Shown: positions 1 to 6,486, counted from the stretch's first letter. The stretch is 7,842 bases of DNA from an uncultured Spirochaetaceae bacterium (GCA_946410375.1 CAMKAB010000036.1:1-7842); one strand, 5' to 3'. Made by a program: numbers and translations. Notes: generated by a model from the letters alone, not told the origin.

Positions 1-173
1 TCGGAGTCGTCCGCGTCGCTTGAAGCCGCGCTTGCGCTCTCGAAGTCGTCCGCGTTGCTTGAAGCCGCGCTTGCGCTCTCGGAGTCGTTTGCGACGCTTG
101 AAGTCGCGTTTGCGCTTTCGGAGTCGTCCGCGTCGCTTGAAGCCGCGCTTGCGCTCTCGAAGTCGTCCGCGTC
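1..173 (-). repeat. 39-bp in-frame tandem repeat, at least 4.4 copies
   Basis: Units on the minus strand lie at 173-135, 134-96, 95-57, 56-18 and 17-1 (cut by the window edge). Each codes for 13 residues: DADDFESASAASS, DADDSESANATSS, VANDSESASAASS, NADDFESASAASS, then DADDS. The 39-bp length keeps the frame, so gain or loss of a unit would change tail length without disrupting the gene. The repetition also keeps other frames open and produces Arg/Ser-rich and Ala/Leu/Ser-rich shadow frames on the plus strand. Confidence 0.93.
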
Positions 174-500
174 GGGGTTTTCCTGTAATTCAAAGTTTTC
201 CTTTTTTAAGCCGAACGAGAAGAGAAGCACGCACCAAATCCAAAGAAAACCGATAATTGCCAGTATGATTGAGATATTAAAAGCGAAAGTAACAATTTCC
301 GGCACGCTTCCTTCCAGCGCAATGTTCACCGTGCATATAATGCTTATGATAATCAAGCCCAAACTGAATATAACGGGCATTACCCAGTATCTCCATCTCT
401 TTGAAAGCAGAAACTTTATGCAAAAAGCGAAGCCGGCGAAATTAAATATGAGAGCAAGAAGCGGAATTATGTAGAGTACCATAAAAAAATATGATACCAT
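1..500 (-). CDS. Three-helix membrane protein with acidic Ser/Ala/Asp repeat tail (partial, 3' end outside window)
   Basis: Not recognised as a known family. The minus strand is open from an ATG at 500-498 to the left edge (166 whole codons). Three hydrophobic segments are visible: residues about 3-31, 39-61 and 69-98. Positive residues after helix 1 (KRWR, 34-37) and after helix 3 (KK, 99-100), with an acidic loop between helices 2 and 3, suggest an outside N-terminus and a cytoplasmic tail. From residue 110 the tail is four copies of a 13-residue unit like DADDFESASAASS plus the start of a fifth. Start choice is uncertain: neither Met1 (500) nor Met7 (482) has a Shine-Dalgarno site. Met7 fits a leaderless start from a weak promoter. 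The gene is divergent from the dGTPase, with 59 bp between them. The helices make the minus frame far more credible than the overlapping plus-strand frames. Function unknown. Confidence 0.8.
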   Translation of the reverse strand, partial: MVSYFFMVLYIIPLLALIFNFAGFAFCIKFLLSKRWRYWVMPVIFSLGLIIISIICTVNIALEGSVPEIVTFAFNISIILAIIGFLWIWCVLLFSFGLKKENFELQENPDADDFESASAASSDADDSESANATSSVANDSESASAASSNADDFESASAASSDADDS

Positions 501-519
501 AGTTTTAGAATTAAAGCAA
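491..519 (-). promoter_or_regulatory. Weak candidate promoter for the membrane protein gene
   Basis: On the minus strand TTGCTT (519-514) is followed after 17 bp by TATCAT (496-491), which matches the sigma-70 -10 consensus at five of six positions. The -35 matches at only three. Transcription would begin close to the ATG at 482, making that Met the first codon of a nearly leaderless mRNA. This is a pattern match only. Confidence 0.25.
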
Positions 520-559
520 AAATCTTGAATTTAAGAGCACCTTTGAAACAGGAGACTGT

Positions 560-1705
560 ATGCATTTCTCAAATAAACTCTCGGACTTTACCCTTACCGG
601 TCGAGTGAAAAACCGGGCGGACGGTGTGCGTTCCGCATATTACAGGGATACCACCGCGATAATCCATTCTTCTCCTTTCAGAAGATTAAAACATAAAACG
701 CAGGTTTTTTTCGCTCCGAGCAACGACCATATTTGTACGCGCATAGAGCATGTTTTGCACGTGGCTTCCATTTCTTCCGCGATTTGCAGTGGAATGGGTT
801 TGAATACCGAACTCGCATGGGCGATAGGGGTCGGACATGATTTAGGGCATACTCCGTTTGGACATATCGGAGAGGTTATTTTAAATGTTCTTATGCAGGA
901 AAAAGGACTGCCGAAGTTCGAGCATGAAATAAATTCTCTCAGGGTGGTGGACTTTCTGTCTTCGCTTAATTTAACGTACGCCGTGCGGGACGGCATAGTA
1001 AGCCATTGCGGCGAGCATTTCGTCCGTACGCTGGAACCTGATTTCAAGGTGAAGGATTTATCAAACGTAAAAACAAAAGAGGGCTTGATTCCCGCCACAT
1101 GGGAAGGCTGCGTTGTGAGGTTTTCCGATCAGATTGCGTACATGGGCAGGGATTTCGAGGATGCGGTGCGTCTCGGAATAGTAAAGGAAGACGAGCTGCC
1201 TGAGATATGCGTTAAAACGCTCGGCACGAGAAACGGCGATATGATTAACACTCTTGTGGAAGACATGATAACTTCATCCGAGAAGGAAGGGGTGATCTGT
1301 TTTTCCGAGGGTGTTTTTTCCGCAGTGCGGGAAATGATAAATTTTAACTATAAACATATTTACAAGAGCCCGATTCTTTCCGGTTATCAAAAGTATTACA
1401 CAAGGCTGATACGGCTGATTTACAATTACCTGAACGACCTGTTTACAACGTATGCGTTTGATGAAGAACCGTACAAGGCGGAAGGGAATATGCTTTCCGC
1501 GGGCTTCTATAATTATATTACCGAAAAGCATAAGTCATATCTTGAACACGACGGTAATTACGATAGAATCATATTTGATTATATTTCCGGAATGAGTGAT
1601 AATTTCTGCATAGACTGCGGAAACGAAATCCTGAAACCGGAGAATTTGAACCGTTCAATCGCAAGTTCCCTCACGGGAAAGTGGTTTGATGCGAAGAGCG
1701 AGTAG
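560..1705 (+). CDS. dgt: dGTPase-family HD phosphohydrolase (dNTP triphosphohydrolase)
   Basis: The family hydrolyses dNTPs to deoxynucleosides and tripolyphosphate in the cytoplasm, controlling the dNTP pool. The 381-residue protein shows the family's N-terminal signature (YYRD 27-30, then HSSPFRRLKHKTQVF at 36-50). It also has the full HD metal site: H64 in RIEHVLHV, H93-D94 in GVGHDLGHTPFGH, and D190 in RFSDQIAY. H102 and E105 (GHIGE) align with H126 and E129 of the E. coli enzyme. At 381 residues it is shorter than E. coli Dgt (about 500) and fits the shorter dGTPase-like subgroup, whose substrate preference varies. The start is well supported by AGGAG at 550-554, five bases before ATG. 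The patatin-like gene follows 76 bp downstream with no clear terminator between, so co-transcription is possible. No catalytic residue appears to be missing. Confidence 0.93.
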   Translation: MHFSNKLSDFTLTGRVKNRADGVRSAYYRDTTAIIHSSPFRRLKHKTQVFFAPSNDHICTRIEHVLHVASISSAICSGMGLNTELAWAIGVGHDLGHTPFGHIGEVILNVLMQEKGLPKFEHEINSLRVVDFLSSLNLTYAVRDGIVSHCGEHFVRTLEPDFKVKDLSNVKTKEGLIPATWEGCVVRFSDQIAYMGRDFEDAVRLGIVKEDELPEICVKTLGTRNGDMINTLVEDMITSSEKEGVICFSEGVFSAVREMINFNYKHIYKSPILSGYQKYYTRLIRLIYNYLNDLFTTYAFDEEPYKAEGNMLSAGFYNYITEKHKSYLEHDGNYDRIIFDYISGMSDNFCIDCGNEILKPENLNRSIASSLTGKWFDAKSE

Positions 1706-1770
1706 TGCGGGTTCGAAGATTTTGTGATATTTATTTTGTAGTATTATTTTTTTATTGAATATTCGGAAAA

Positions 1771-1776
1771 AGGTGG
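1771..1776 (+). promoter_or_regulatory. Ribosome binding site that sets the patatin-like gene start
   Basis: AGGTGG lies five bases before the ATG at 1782. A TTG at 1755 is in frame, but it would put nine residues before the signal peptide and has no comparable site. The ATG gives a standard MKK signal peptide start. Confidence 0.8.
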
Positions 1777-1781
1777 TTTTT

Positions 1782-3986
1782 ATGAAAAAAGTTCTGATTA
1801 TCATGTTGTTTTTTGCGATATTAACGGGAAGCATGTTCGCAAAAACGGCGGACGGACGTCCTACAGTGGCTCTGGTCCTTTCCGGAGGCGGAGCAAAGGG
1901 AATCGCTCATATTCCTATCCTTGAGGCGTTTGAAACGTACGGAATCCCTATTGATAAAGTCTACGGAACAAGTATGGGTTCTTTGATAGGCGGAGTATAT
2001 TGCGCCGGTTACAGCCCGAGGGACTTAGTCAATCTTGTTACGAATAAGGACCTGGCATCCATGTTCATTACGCTTGAAACATCCGGCTACAGACCTTTGG
2101 CTCGTGCGCTTGATTATAACAGAAATAACATATTCACCTTATCTCTTGATAAGAAAATGATGGGAACAACCGCCATTATAGACGATTACGCTATTATGAA
2201 CTTTCTTTACAACGTGGTAGGAAATGTTCCCGAATATTTGGATTTTAACAAGGACCTTGAAGTGCCTTTCACCTGTAATGCCACAAATATGAGAGACGGC
2301 TCAAAATATCGCTGGGACGAGGGTAATTTAATCATGGCGATGCGTTCAAGTATGAGCATACCTCTCGCGTTCAAACCTGTTATCCTGCCGGACGGCACCG
2401 TTTTGATGGACGGAGGTCTTGAGAGCAACTATACCGTGGATGAGGCTGTGGCGGACGGATACGATATTGTGATATGCGTAACGCTTCCGAAGTCCGAGAC
2501 GGTGGAAGAGAACAGACAAAAATACATGTCCTTGTCCGGTGTTATGGGCGGAGCTCTTGATATTACGCTTAAAAACGTTTCCAGAGGGCAGAGAGAACTC
2601 GCCACATACAACATCTACTGCGATGTAACGGGTTTTTCAACACTCAGTTTCTCAAACCCTGTGGGAATCCTTCAGCGCGGGTATGATGCGGTGGAGAAAT
2701 ACAGAGACGTAATAGAGGAGATTGCAAGTCAATTCACCGAGGAGCAAAAGGTGTACAAGGATCCGAACAGACGCGGAGCCTATTTTACCAAGTATCCTCA
2801 GAAGACTCATAAGGAAATAGAATCTTCCATCAAGTCGAAGTTTGAGACAGCTTTCTCAAAAACAAGGTTTTCACTCGGATTCTACGGAAACCTCGGTTTA
2901 CAGTTTAAACCGGACGGAAAGAGCACAACAGACGGAACCGATTCGGGAAGGGTAAGGAAGATTGATATGCCTTCCATAAGTATGGGATATTACAAGCCGA
3001 GACTGTTCAATAATGAAAAGCTGGGATTGGATTTATCATTTAAGTTTGATTTAACTCAGAATATCAGTATGAATACCGATATTTATTATCAGTTGAATCG
3101 CAGTAAGAATCATTTATTCTACACGTATCTCGGTTTTAAAGGGCAGTACGGCGTTCAAATGGTGTATGCGGACCAAATGCACTCTTCCTTAACGCAGAAC
3201 GGAATACCCGAGGCTGAGGTTGAGGGCCACGGCGGTTTCCTCATAACTAACGGTAAAAATTACAATATCAGACTTGAGGCGAATGCGCAGAACCTTTTCG
3301 TAACGGGTAACTATTTGGATTCTGAAAGTGAGGGGTATAAGGGCTACAGGGAGGATTACACTTCTTTGCAGCACTTCTTCTATCCGCAGGCTACACTGAG
3401 CTATGTTCTTTACAACCCTACGAGTTTGGATGTTTTCGCTTTGGATAGAAAGAGACTGGATGTTGTGGCGCGCGGAGGAATGTACGACACTGAGCTTAAA
3501 GGTTTAAGGCTTACTTACATGTTCGGATTCAAAGGGTTTAAGTCGTTCAAGTTCTCGGACAGAGACGCTGTTTGGCTTGATATCGCGGCGTTAACAAGCA
3601 GAGAACCGCGGTTATTGCGTTCATCATATTTCTCTTACGGAGGATTCTACGGTATGCCGGGCTATCTTGCCACTGATTTATACCGTGATTACATCGCTGT
3701 CGGTGCGGGATACGAAAGAATTTTGAAGAAAGGAATAATTAACACCGTGTTCCAGATAAAAGTGATGGCGGGTATTCGTTCTAAGCAAAGATACGATGCA
3801 ATAGTGGATTTGGTTCCTATGGATGTAAACAATGCGCCGTTTGCCGACTGCTGGGATAACTGGGACGGATGGGATATCGGCGGATCCGTGGCTTTCGGCT
3901 TAGGTTCTTACATCGGAGGAGATATTCTTGTCGGCTACGGTTTGAATAACCATTTGACTCACGCGGTTTACTTCGAAATTCACTGA
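1782..3986 (+). CDS. Patatin-like phospholipase with outer-membrane barrel (type Vd autotransporter, PlpD/FplA-like)
   Basis: Predicted lipid acyl hydrolase displayed through its own outer-membrane barrel. The 734-residue protein starts with a signal peptide (MKKVLIIMLFFAILTGSMFA, likely cut after Ala20). The patatin domain covers about 26-300: oxyanion glycines GGGAKG (35-40), nucleophile Ser64 in GTSMG, and Asp210 in DGG as the second member of the Ser-Asp dyad. From about 362 to the end alternating beta strands form an Omp85/BamA-like barrel. YGGFYGMPGY (619-628) sits where the loop-6 motif of this superfamily lies. The region between the domains (about 300-361) is short and shows no recognisable POTRA pattern, unlike PlpD and FplA. 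A Trp/Asp-rich stretch (DCWDNWDGWD, 689-698) falls in a predicted surface loop. The protein ends in EIH rather than the usual aromatic residue. Secretion and activity are inferred from family knowledge. Confidence 0.9.
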   Translation: MKKVLIIMLFFAILTGSMFAKTADGRPTVALVLSGGGAKGIAHIPILEAFETYGIPIDKVYGTSMGSLIGGVYCAGYSPRDLVNLVTNKDLASMFITLETSGYRPLARALDYNRNNIFTLSLDKKMMGTTAIIDDYAIMNFLYNVVGNVPEYLDFNKDLEVPFTCNATNMRDGSKYRWDEGNLIMAMRSSMSIPLAFKPVILPDGTVLMDGGLESNYTVDEAVADGYDIVICVTLPKSETVEENRQKYMSLSGVMGGALDITLKNVSRGQRELATYNIYCDVTGFSTLSFSNPVGILQRGYDAVEKYRDVIEEIASQFTEEQKVYKDPNRRGAYFTKYPQKTHKEIESSIKSKFETAFSKTRFSLGFYGNLGLQFKPDGKSTTDGTDSGRVRKIDMPSISMGYYKPRLFNNEKLGLDLSFKFDLTQNISMNTDIYYQLNRSKNHLFYTYLGFKGQYGVQMVYADQMHSSLTQNGIPEAEVEGHGGFLITNGKNYNIRLEANAQNLFVTGNYLDSESEGYKGYREDYTSLQHFFYPQATLSYVLYNPTSLDVFALDRKRLDVVARGGMYDTELKGLRLTYMFGFKGFKSFKFSDRDAVWLDIAALTSREPRLLRSSYFSYGGFYGMPGYLATDLYRDYIAVGAGYERILKKGIINTVFQIKVMAGIRSKQRYDAIVDLVPMDVNNAPFADCWDNWDGWDIGGSVAFGLGSYIGGDILVGYGLNNHLTHAVYFEIH

Positions 3987-4007
3987 TTACGCTGAGGATC
4001 TGAAAAG

Positions 4008-4025
4008 CTGAAAGGTGAAAACCTG
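4008..4025 (+). repeat. Dispersed motif copy, plus orientation
   Basis: CTGAAAGGTGAAAACCTG. On the minus strand, 4238-4221 matches it at 16 of 18 positions and 4313-4296 at 15 of 18. A partial plus copy (CAGAAAGGTGAAAA) is at 4054-4067. The plus and minus copies could pair across the terminator. Confidence 0.6.
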
Positions 4026-4143
4026 TTTTCCGCGCCGCTTTCAATGCTTGATTCAGAAAGGTGAAAATAGCGGAGGGGAATAATAAGTCCTTTTCGGCGC
4101 GGCGAACATCTTCGGTTCTCAGAGTAAAAAAGCGTAAAAAAAT

Positions 4144-4175
4144 ACGGACGGGGAATATTTGTTTTCTCCGTCCGT
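4144..4175. terminator. Bidirectional Rho-independent terminator
   Basis: A 12-bp stem pairs 4144-4155 with 4164-4175 around an 8-base loop. It contains ACGGACGG opposite CCGTCCGT, plus an inner GAA/TTC and one G-T wobble. On the plus strand TTTGTTTTT follows (4175-4183); on the minus strand a seven-T run follows (4142-4136). It is placed to end both the patatin-like gene (stop 158 bp to the left) and the lipoprotein gene (stop 143 bp to the right). Confidence 0.92.
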
Positions 4176-4204
4176 TTGTTTTTCGGAAGTCTTTCATGCC
4201 TCCT

Positions 4205-4240
4205 CGGAATTTTGCTTCTTCAGGTTTTTCCCTTTCAGGG
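4205..4240. repeat. 36-bp imperfect direct repeat, copy 1
   Basis: Matches 4280-4315 at 31 of 36 positions. Inside and just past it is a 10-bp perfect hairpin: GTTTTTCCCT (4224-4233), loop TTC, AGGGAAAAAC (4237-4246). No T run follows on either strand, so it is not a standard terminator. Confidence 0.8.
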
Positions 4241-4279
4241 AAAAACGCATACAGTTTCCTGTTTCAAATGTGTTCTTAA

Positions 4280-4315
4280 CGGAATTTCGCCTCTTCAGGT
4301 TTTTTTCTTTCAGAG
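4280..4315. repeat. 36-bp imperfect direct repeat, copy 2
   Basis: Second copy, 75 bp from the first. It carries a different hairpin, GCCTCT (4289-4294) with AGAGGC (4312-4317) around a 17-base loop. On the minus strand this starts immediately after the lipoprotein stop codon. No T run follows it. Confidence 0.8.
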
Positions 4316-4317
4316 GC

Positions 4318-5121
4318 TTAGCTGTTTTCCCATTCGCAGAAGAAATGAATCGGTTCATGGAGGAGAAGCACGTCAATAAGCGGAATACGGAATTCCACAC
4401 TGTCCGCCGTTTCGCTTTCCGAGGTGTTGATAACGGTTCCGTTTGTGTCCTTTATGGCGCCGGGTGCCTTAAAACGTATATCCACCCATGATTTCTTAAT
4501 GTCTTCCGAGCCTGAACCGAAGATGAAGTCTATCATATAGTAGTATTCTTCTTCTGTTTTGGTTCCGTACGGAGGATTATTGTAAACAGGTCCGTACACT
4601 TCAAGGTTGGGCTCCTTCAGTAGCGGAATCAGACGGGAGAGCTCTTCCCATGTTTCCAGCGAGATTGTTATATCAAAACGCTTCGCTCCTTCTGTTTCCG
4701 AGAATGAAATGAAATGCTTCTCTTCACGACCGGAAACGGATTCGTTTTCGCTTACCGTATTTTTTAAAATGTTTTCCGAGAGCGCTTCCAGCGATTCAAA
4801 ACTGAAATAAACGCCATACACCTTCGGTCCCTCGGCATCGTATTTTTTTCTGAGGTCCACATAGGATGTTCCGTAGTTGTCTTCGAGATTTTCCGCAAAG
4901 AACATAAGGTTCTTTTCAAAAAATTCGTCTCGGTTTTCAAACGCCGCCCATGATGCCACATCGCTTGTCAGGTTCTCCAAAAACGGATACACGGTAAAAC
5001 TTGTGTAGCTCTCCGTGTTTGAAATGCTCTGCTGTACGGCGCAGGACGAAAAAAACAGTGTAAAAAGGGTAAGTAAGAGGATAACAGCATTTTTTTCGAG
5101 ATGTTTGTGTTTTCTTGCCAT
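4318..5121 (-). CDS. Predicted outer-membrane lipoprotein of unknown function
   Basis: No family recognised with confidence. The 267-residue protein has a basic N-terminus (MARKHKHLEK), a hydrophobic segment (11-24) and a lipobox FSSC with the lipidated Cys at 27. Phe at -3 is unusual for most bacteria but tolerated in spirochaetes. Ala at +2 does not signal inner-membrane retention. The mature part is acidic and alternates helical stretches (52-125) with beta-rich sequence. The C-terminal segment (about 193-264) has an FKAPGAIKDTNGTV element (217-230) that faintly recalls the PGxI-x-NG pattern of LppM-like lipoprotein domains; this is a weak suggestion. ATG 5121 is the first possible start because an in-frame TGA lies two codons upstream. 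The SD-like GAGGT abuts the ATG, too close to work normally, and the promoter places transcription start at or near the ATG. Divergent from the peptidase gene. Confidence 0.88.
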   Translation of the reverse strand: MARKHKHLEKNAVILLLTLFTLFFSSCAVQQSISNTESYTSFTVYPFLENLTSDVASWAAFENRDEFFEKNLMFFAENLEDNYGTSYVDLRKKYDAEGPKVYGVYFSFESLEALSENILKNTVSENESVSGREEKHFISFSETEGAKRFDITISLETWEELSRLIPLLKEPNLEVYGPVYNNPPYGTKTEEEYYYMIDFIFGSGSEDIKKSWVDIRFKAPGAIKDTNGTVINTSESETADSVEFRIPLIDVLLLHEPIHFFCEWENS

Positions 5122-5127
5122 ACCTCA

Positions 5128-5156
5128 TTTTTAAAACAACATTTTGAGCGTGTCAA
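5128..5156 (-). promoter_or_regulatory. Promoter of the lipoprotein gene, apparently leaderless
   Basis: On the minus strand a perfect TTGACA (5156-5151) is followed after exactly 17 bp by TAAAAA (5133-5128; four of six matches to TATAAT). The seventh base after the -10 is the A of the ATG at 5121, so the mRNA would have little or no 5' leader. Confidence 0.65.
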
Positions 5157-5168
5157 TTAAGATTAATT
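5155..5168. promoter_or_regulatory. Palindrome between divergent promoters, candidate operator
   Basis: AATTAAGATTAATT is a perfect inverted repeat with 6-bp arms and a 2-bp centre. It overlaps the -35 box of the lipoprotein promoter by two bases and ends 12 bp before the candidate -35 of the peptidase promoter. AT-rich palindromes can arise by chance, so operator function is inference. Confidence 0.4.
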
Positions 5169-5180
5169 CGCAACACGAGA

Positions 5181-5209
5181 CTTACACATTTCCCGTTATG
5201 CGGTATGAT
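5181..5209 (+). promoter_or_regulatory. Candidate promoter of the M20 peptidase gene
   Basis: CTTACA (5181-5186, four of six) and TATGAT (5204-5209, five of six) are 17 bp apart. Two perfect TATAAT boxes at 5212-5217 and 5223-5228 lack a good -35. The leader would be about 95 nt or shorter and contains a 6-bp stem, AAACGG (5246-5251) with CCGTTT (5268-5273). Confidence 0.45.
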
Positions 5210-5310
5210 AATATAATAACAGTATAATAGCGGCGTAGTGATGAAAAACGGTGTTTCAGACGAAAAACCGTTTGCAAAAACGTTGATATGAATGAGAAGA
5301 GGGGGGAGTT

Positions 5311-6486
5311 ATGGATAAGTCGGATTTACTTGAGTTCGCAGAGGCTCTTATCAGAACGAGAAGCTATTCGGGAGAAGAAAAGAATGTGGCGGAGCTCATT
5401 ATGAATTATATGAAAAAATGGGGCTACGACAGTGTTTCCGTTGATAAATACGGAAGCGTCCTCGGAATAATCAATGGTAAAAAACCGGGCAGGACGGTGT
5501 TGATAGACGGACACATAGACACGGTGCCGGTGATTGACAACGAAAAATGGAAGTTTGACGCTTTTTCGGGAACCGTATCGGACGGAAAACTGTACGGGAG
5601 GGGAACTTCCGATATGAAGGTGTCTCTCGGGTGCGCGATTTTCTCTGCGGCAAAGTTTGCTGAAAAGAACGGGAAGGACTTTGCGGGAAGAATCTGCATT
5701 TCCGGCACGGTGCAGGAAGAGTGTTTTGAGGGTGTTTCAAGCAGAGAGATAACGAAAGCATGCAATCCTGATTTCGTGATTATTGCTGAAGCAAGCTCAA
5801 ATAAGGTTAAAATCGGACAGCGGGGCAGGGCGGAGATAGCTTTGGAAACGGAAGGAGTAAGCTGTCATTCTTCAAATCCGGAAAAAGGCGTGAACGCCGT
5901 GTATTCAATGATGAAGGTGCTGGAAGAAGTGAGGAAAATCGTACCGCGACATCATGAAATTCTCGGAGACGGGATTTTATGCCTCACCGATATCAAGTCG
6001 TATCCGTATCCGGGAGCGTCCGTTGTTCCGTCTTTGTGCAGAGCCACGTTCGACAGGCGTCTTCTTGTAGGGGAAGATGAGAATTTTGTCCTTTCGCAGT
6101 TTAATGAAGCGGTTGAGAGAGCAAGGGCAAAGGATTCGTCAATCAACGCCCGTGCGTACATTACTTCGGGAGAGGCTGTCTGCTACACCGGAGAGACGAT
6201 TCGGGCTAAGCGGTTTTTCCCGGCGTGGTGCTACGACGAAAAAGACGAAACGATTCAAAGCATTATCTCTGCATTGAAAGCCGCCGGATTGGAAAGCGGA
6301 ACGAGCCATTACTCTTTTTGTACAAACGGGAGCCATTTCTGCGGGGAAAAAGGCATTCCGGGGATCGGCTACGGACCGTCGGAAGAGTATCTTGCGCATA
6401 CGCGGGATGAATATATCGAACTGGACGGGCTTTATAAAGCGGAAGCGGGATTTGAGGCGATATTGGGCGCTCTTATGCGGGGTTGA
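5311..6486 (+). CDS. ygeY: M20-family metallohydrolase, YgeY type
   Basis: Cytoplasmic two-zinc amidohydrolase of the M20 (ArgE/DapE/ACY1) family. Expected metal ligands are in place: H68 in GHIDTVP, D101 in GTSDMK, catalytic E136 and ligand E137 in QEE, E160 in IAEAS, and H363 in LAHTRDE. A dimerisation-domain His is H186 (SCHSS). The order of motifs (QEECFEG, IGQRGRAEI, FPAWCYDEKD, CTNGSHFCGEKGIP, AHTRDEY) fits the YgeY subgroup, described as linked to selenium-dependent enzyme loci. Its 391 residues are a normal length. The true substrate is unknown, and none of the usual YgeY neighbours (carbamoyltransferase-like, ammonia-lyase or molybdenum hydroxylase genes) is in view, so the symbol rests on sequence pattern only. 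AGGGGGGAG lies just before the ATG. The last 18 bases (coding ALMRG and stop) form the first part of a 62-bp repeat that continues downstream. Confidence 0.88.
   Translation: MDKSDLLEFAEALIRTRSYSGEEKNVAELIMNYMKKWGYDSVSVDKYGSVLGIINGKKPGRTVLIDGHIDTVPVIDNEKWKFDAFSGTVSDGKLYGRGTSDMKVSLGCAIFSAAKFAEKNGKDFAGRICISGTVQEECFEGVSSREITKACNPDFVIIAEASSNKVKIGQRGRAEIALETEGVSCHSSNPEKGVNAVYSMMKVLEEVRKIVPRHHEILGDGILCLTDIKSYPYPGASVVPSLCRATFDRRLLVGEDENFVLSQFNEAVERARAKDSSINARAYITSGEAVCYTGETIRAKRFFPAWCYDEKDETIQSIISALKAAGLESGTSHYSFCTNGSHFCGEKGIPGIGYGPSEEYLAHTRDEYIELDGLYKAEAGFEAILGALMRG

Larger units (their letters stand above)
3987..4317. other. Convergent intergenic region: repeats and terminator, no gene
   Basis: This 331-bp gap separates two convergent genes. 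It holds a bidirectional terminator (4144-4175), a repeated A-rich motif in both orientations (4008-4025, 4054-4070, 4221-4238, 4296-4313), and an 8-bp GC-rich inverted pair (CCGCGCCG 4030-4037, CGGCGCGG 4095-4102). Open frames across it lack start signals and any protein-like pattern. Confidence 0.7.

Noticed and set aside
20..474. Two plus-strand frames (20-256 Arg/Ser-rich; 55-474 starting MLEAALALSES)
   Set aside because: They are shadows of the 39-bp repeats and of the minus-strand membrane protein, which has three coherent hydrophobic helices.
1706..1781. Promoter between the dGTPase and the patatin-like gene
   Set aside because: AT-rich strings such as TTGTGA and TATTAT exist, but the spacing (14 bp) is wrong; co-transcription or an unseen promoter remain open.
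3817..4197. Minus-strand 126-codon frame crossing the patatin-like gene end and the terminator
   Set aside because: It runs through the terminator hairpin and the end of a well-supported gene, has no start signal, and shows no protein-like pattern.
4159..4491. Plus-strand 110-codon frame over the convergent spacer
   Set aside because: It overlaps the terminator and the end of the lipoprotein gene; its Phe/Ser-rich sequence reflects T-rich repeats.
5241..5291. 16-codon frame (MKNGVSDEKPFAKTLI) in the peptidase leader
   Set aside because: No Shine-Dalgarno site, too short to judge, and it overlaps a weak hairpin; no sign of a regulatory leader peptide such as codon runs.
6139..6399. Minus-strand 86-codon frame and other antisense frames in the peptidase gene
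   Set aside because: Antisense shadows of a gene with all its catalytic motifs; no start signals or recognisable domains.
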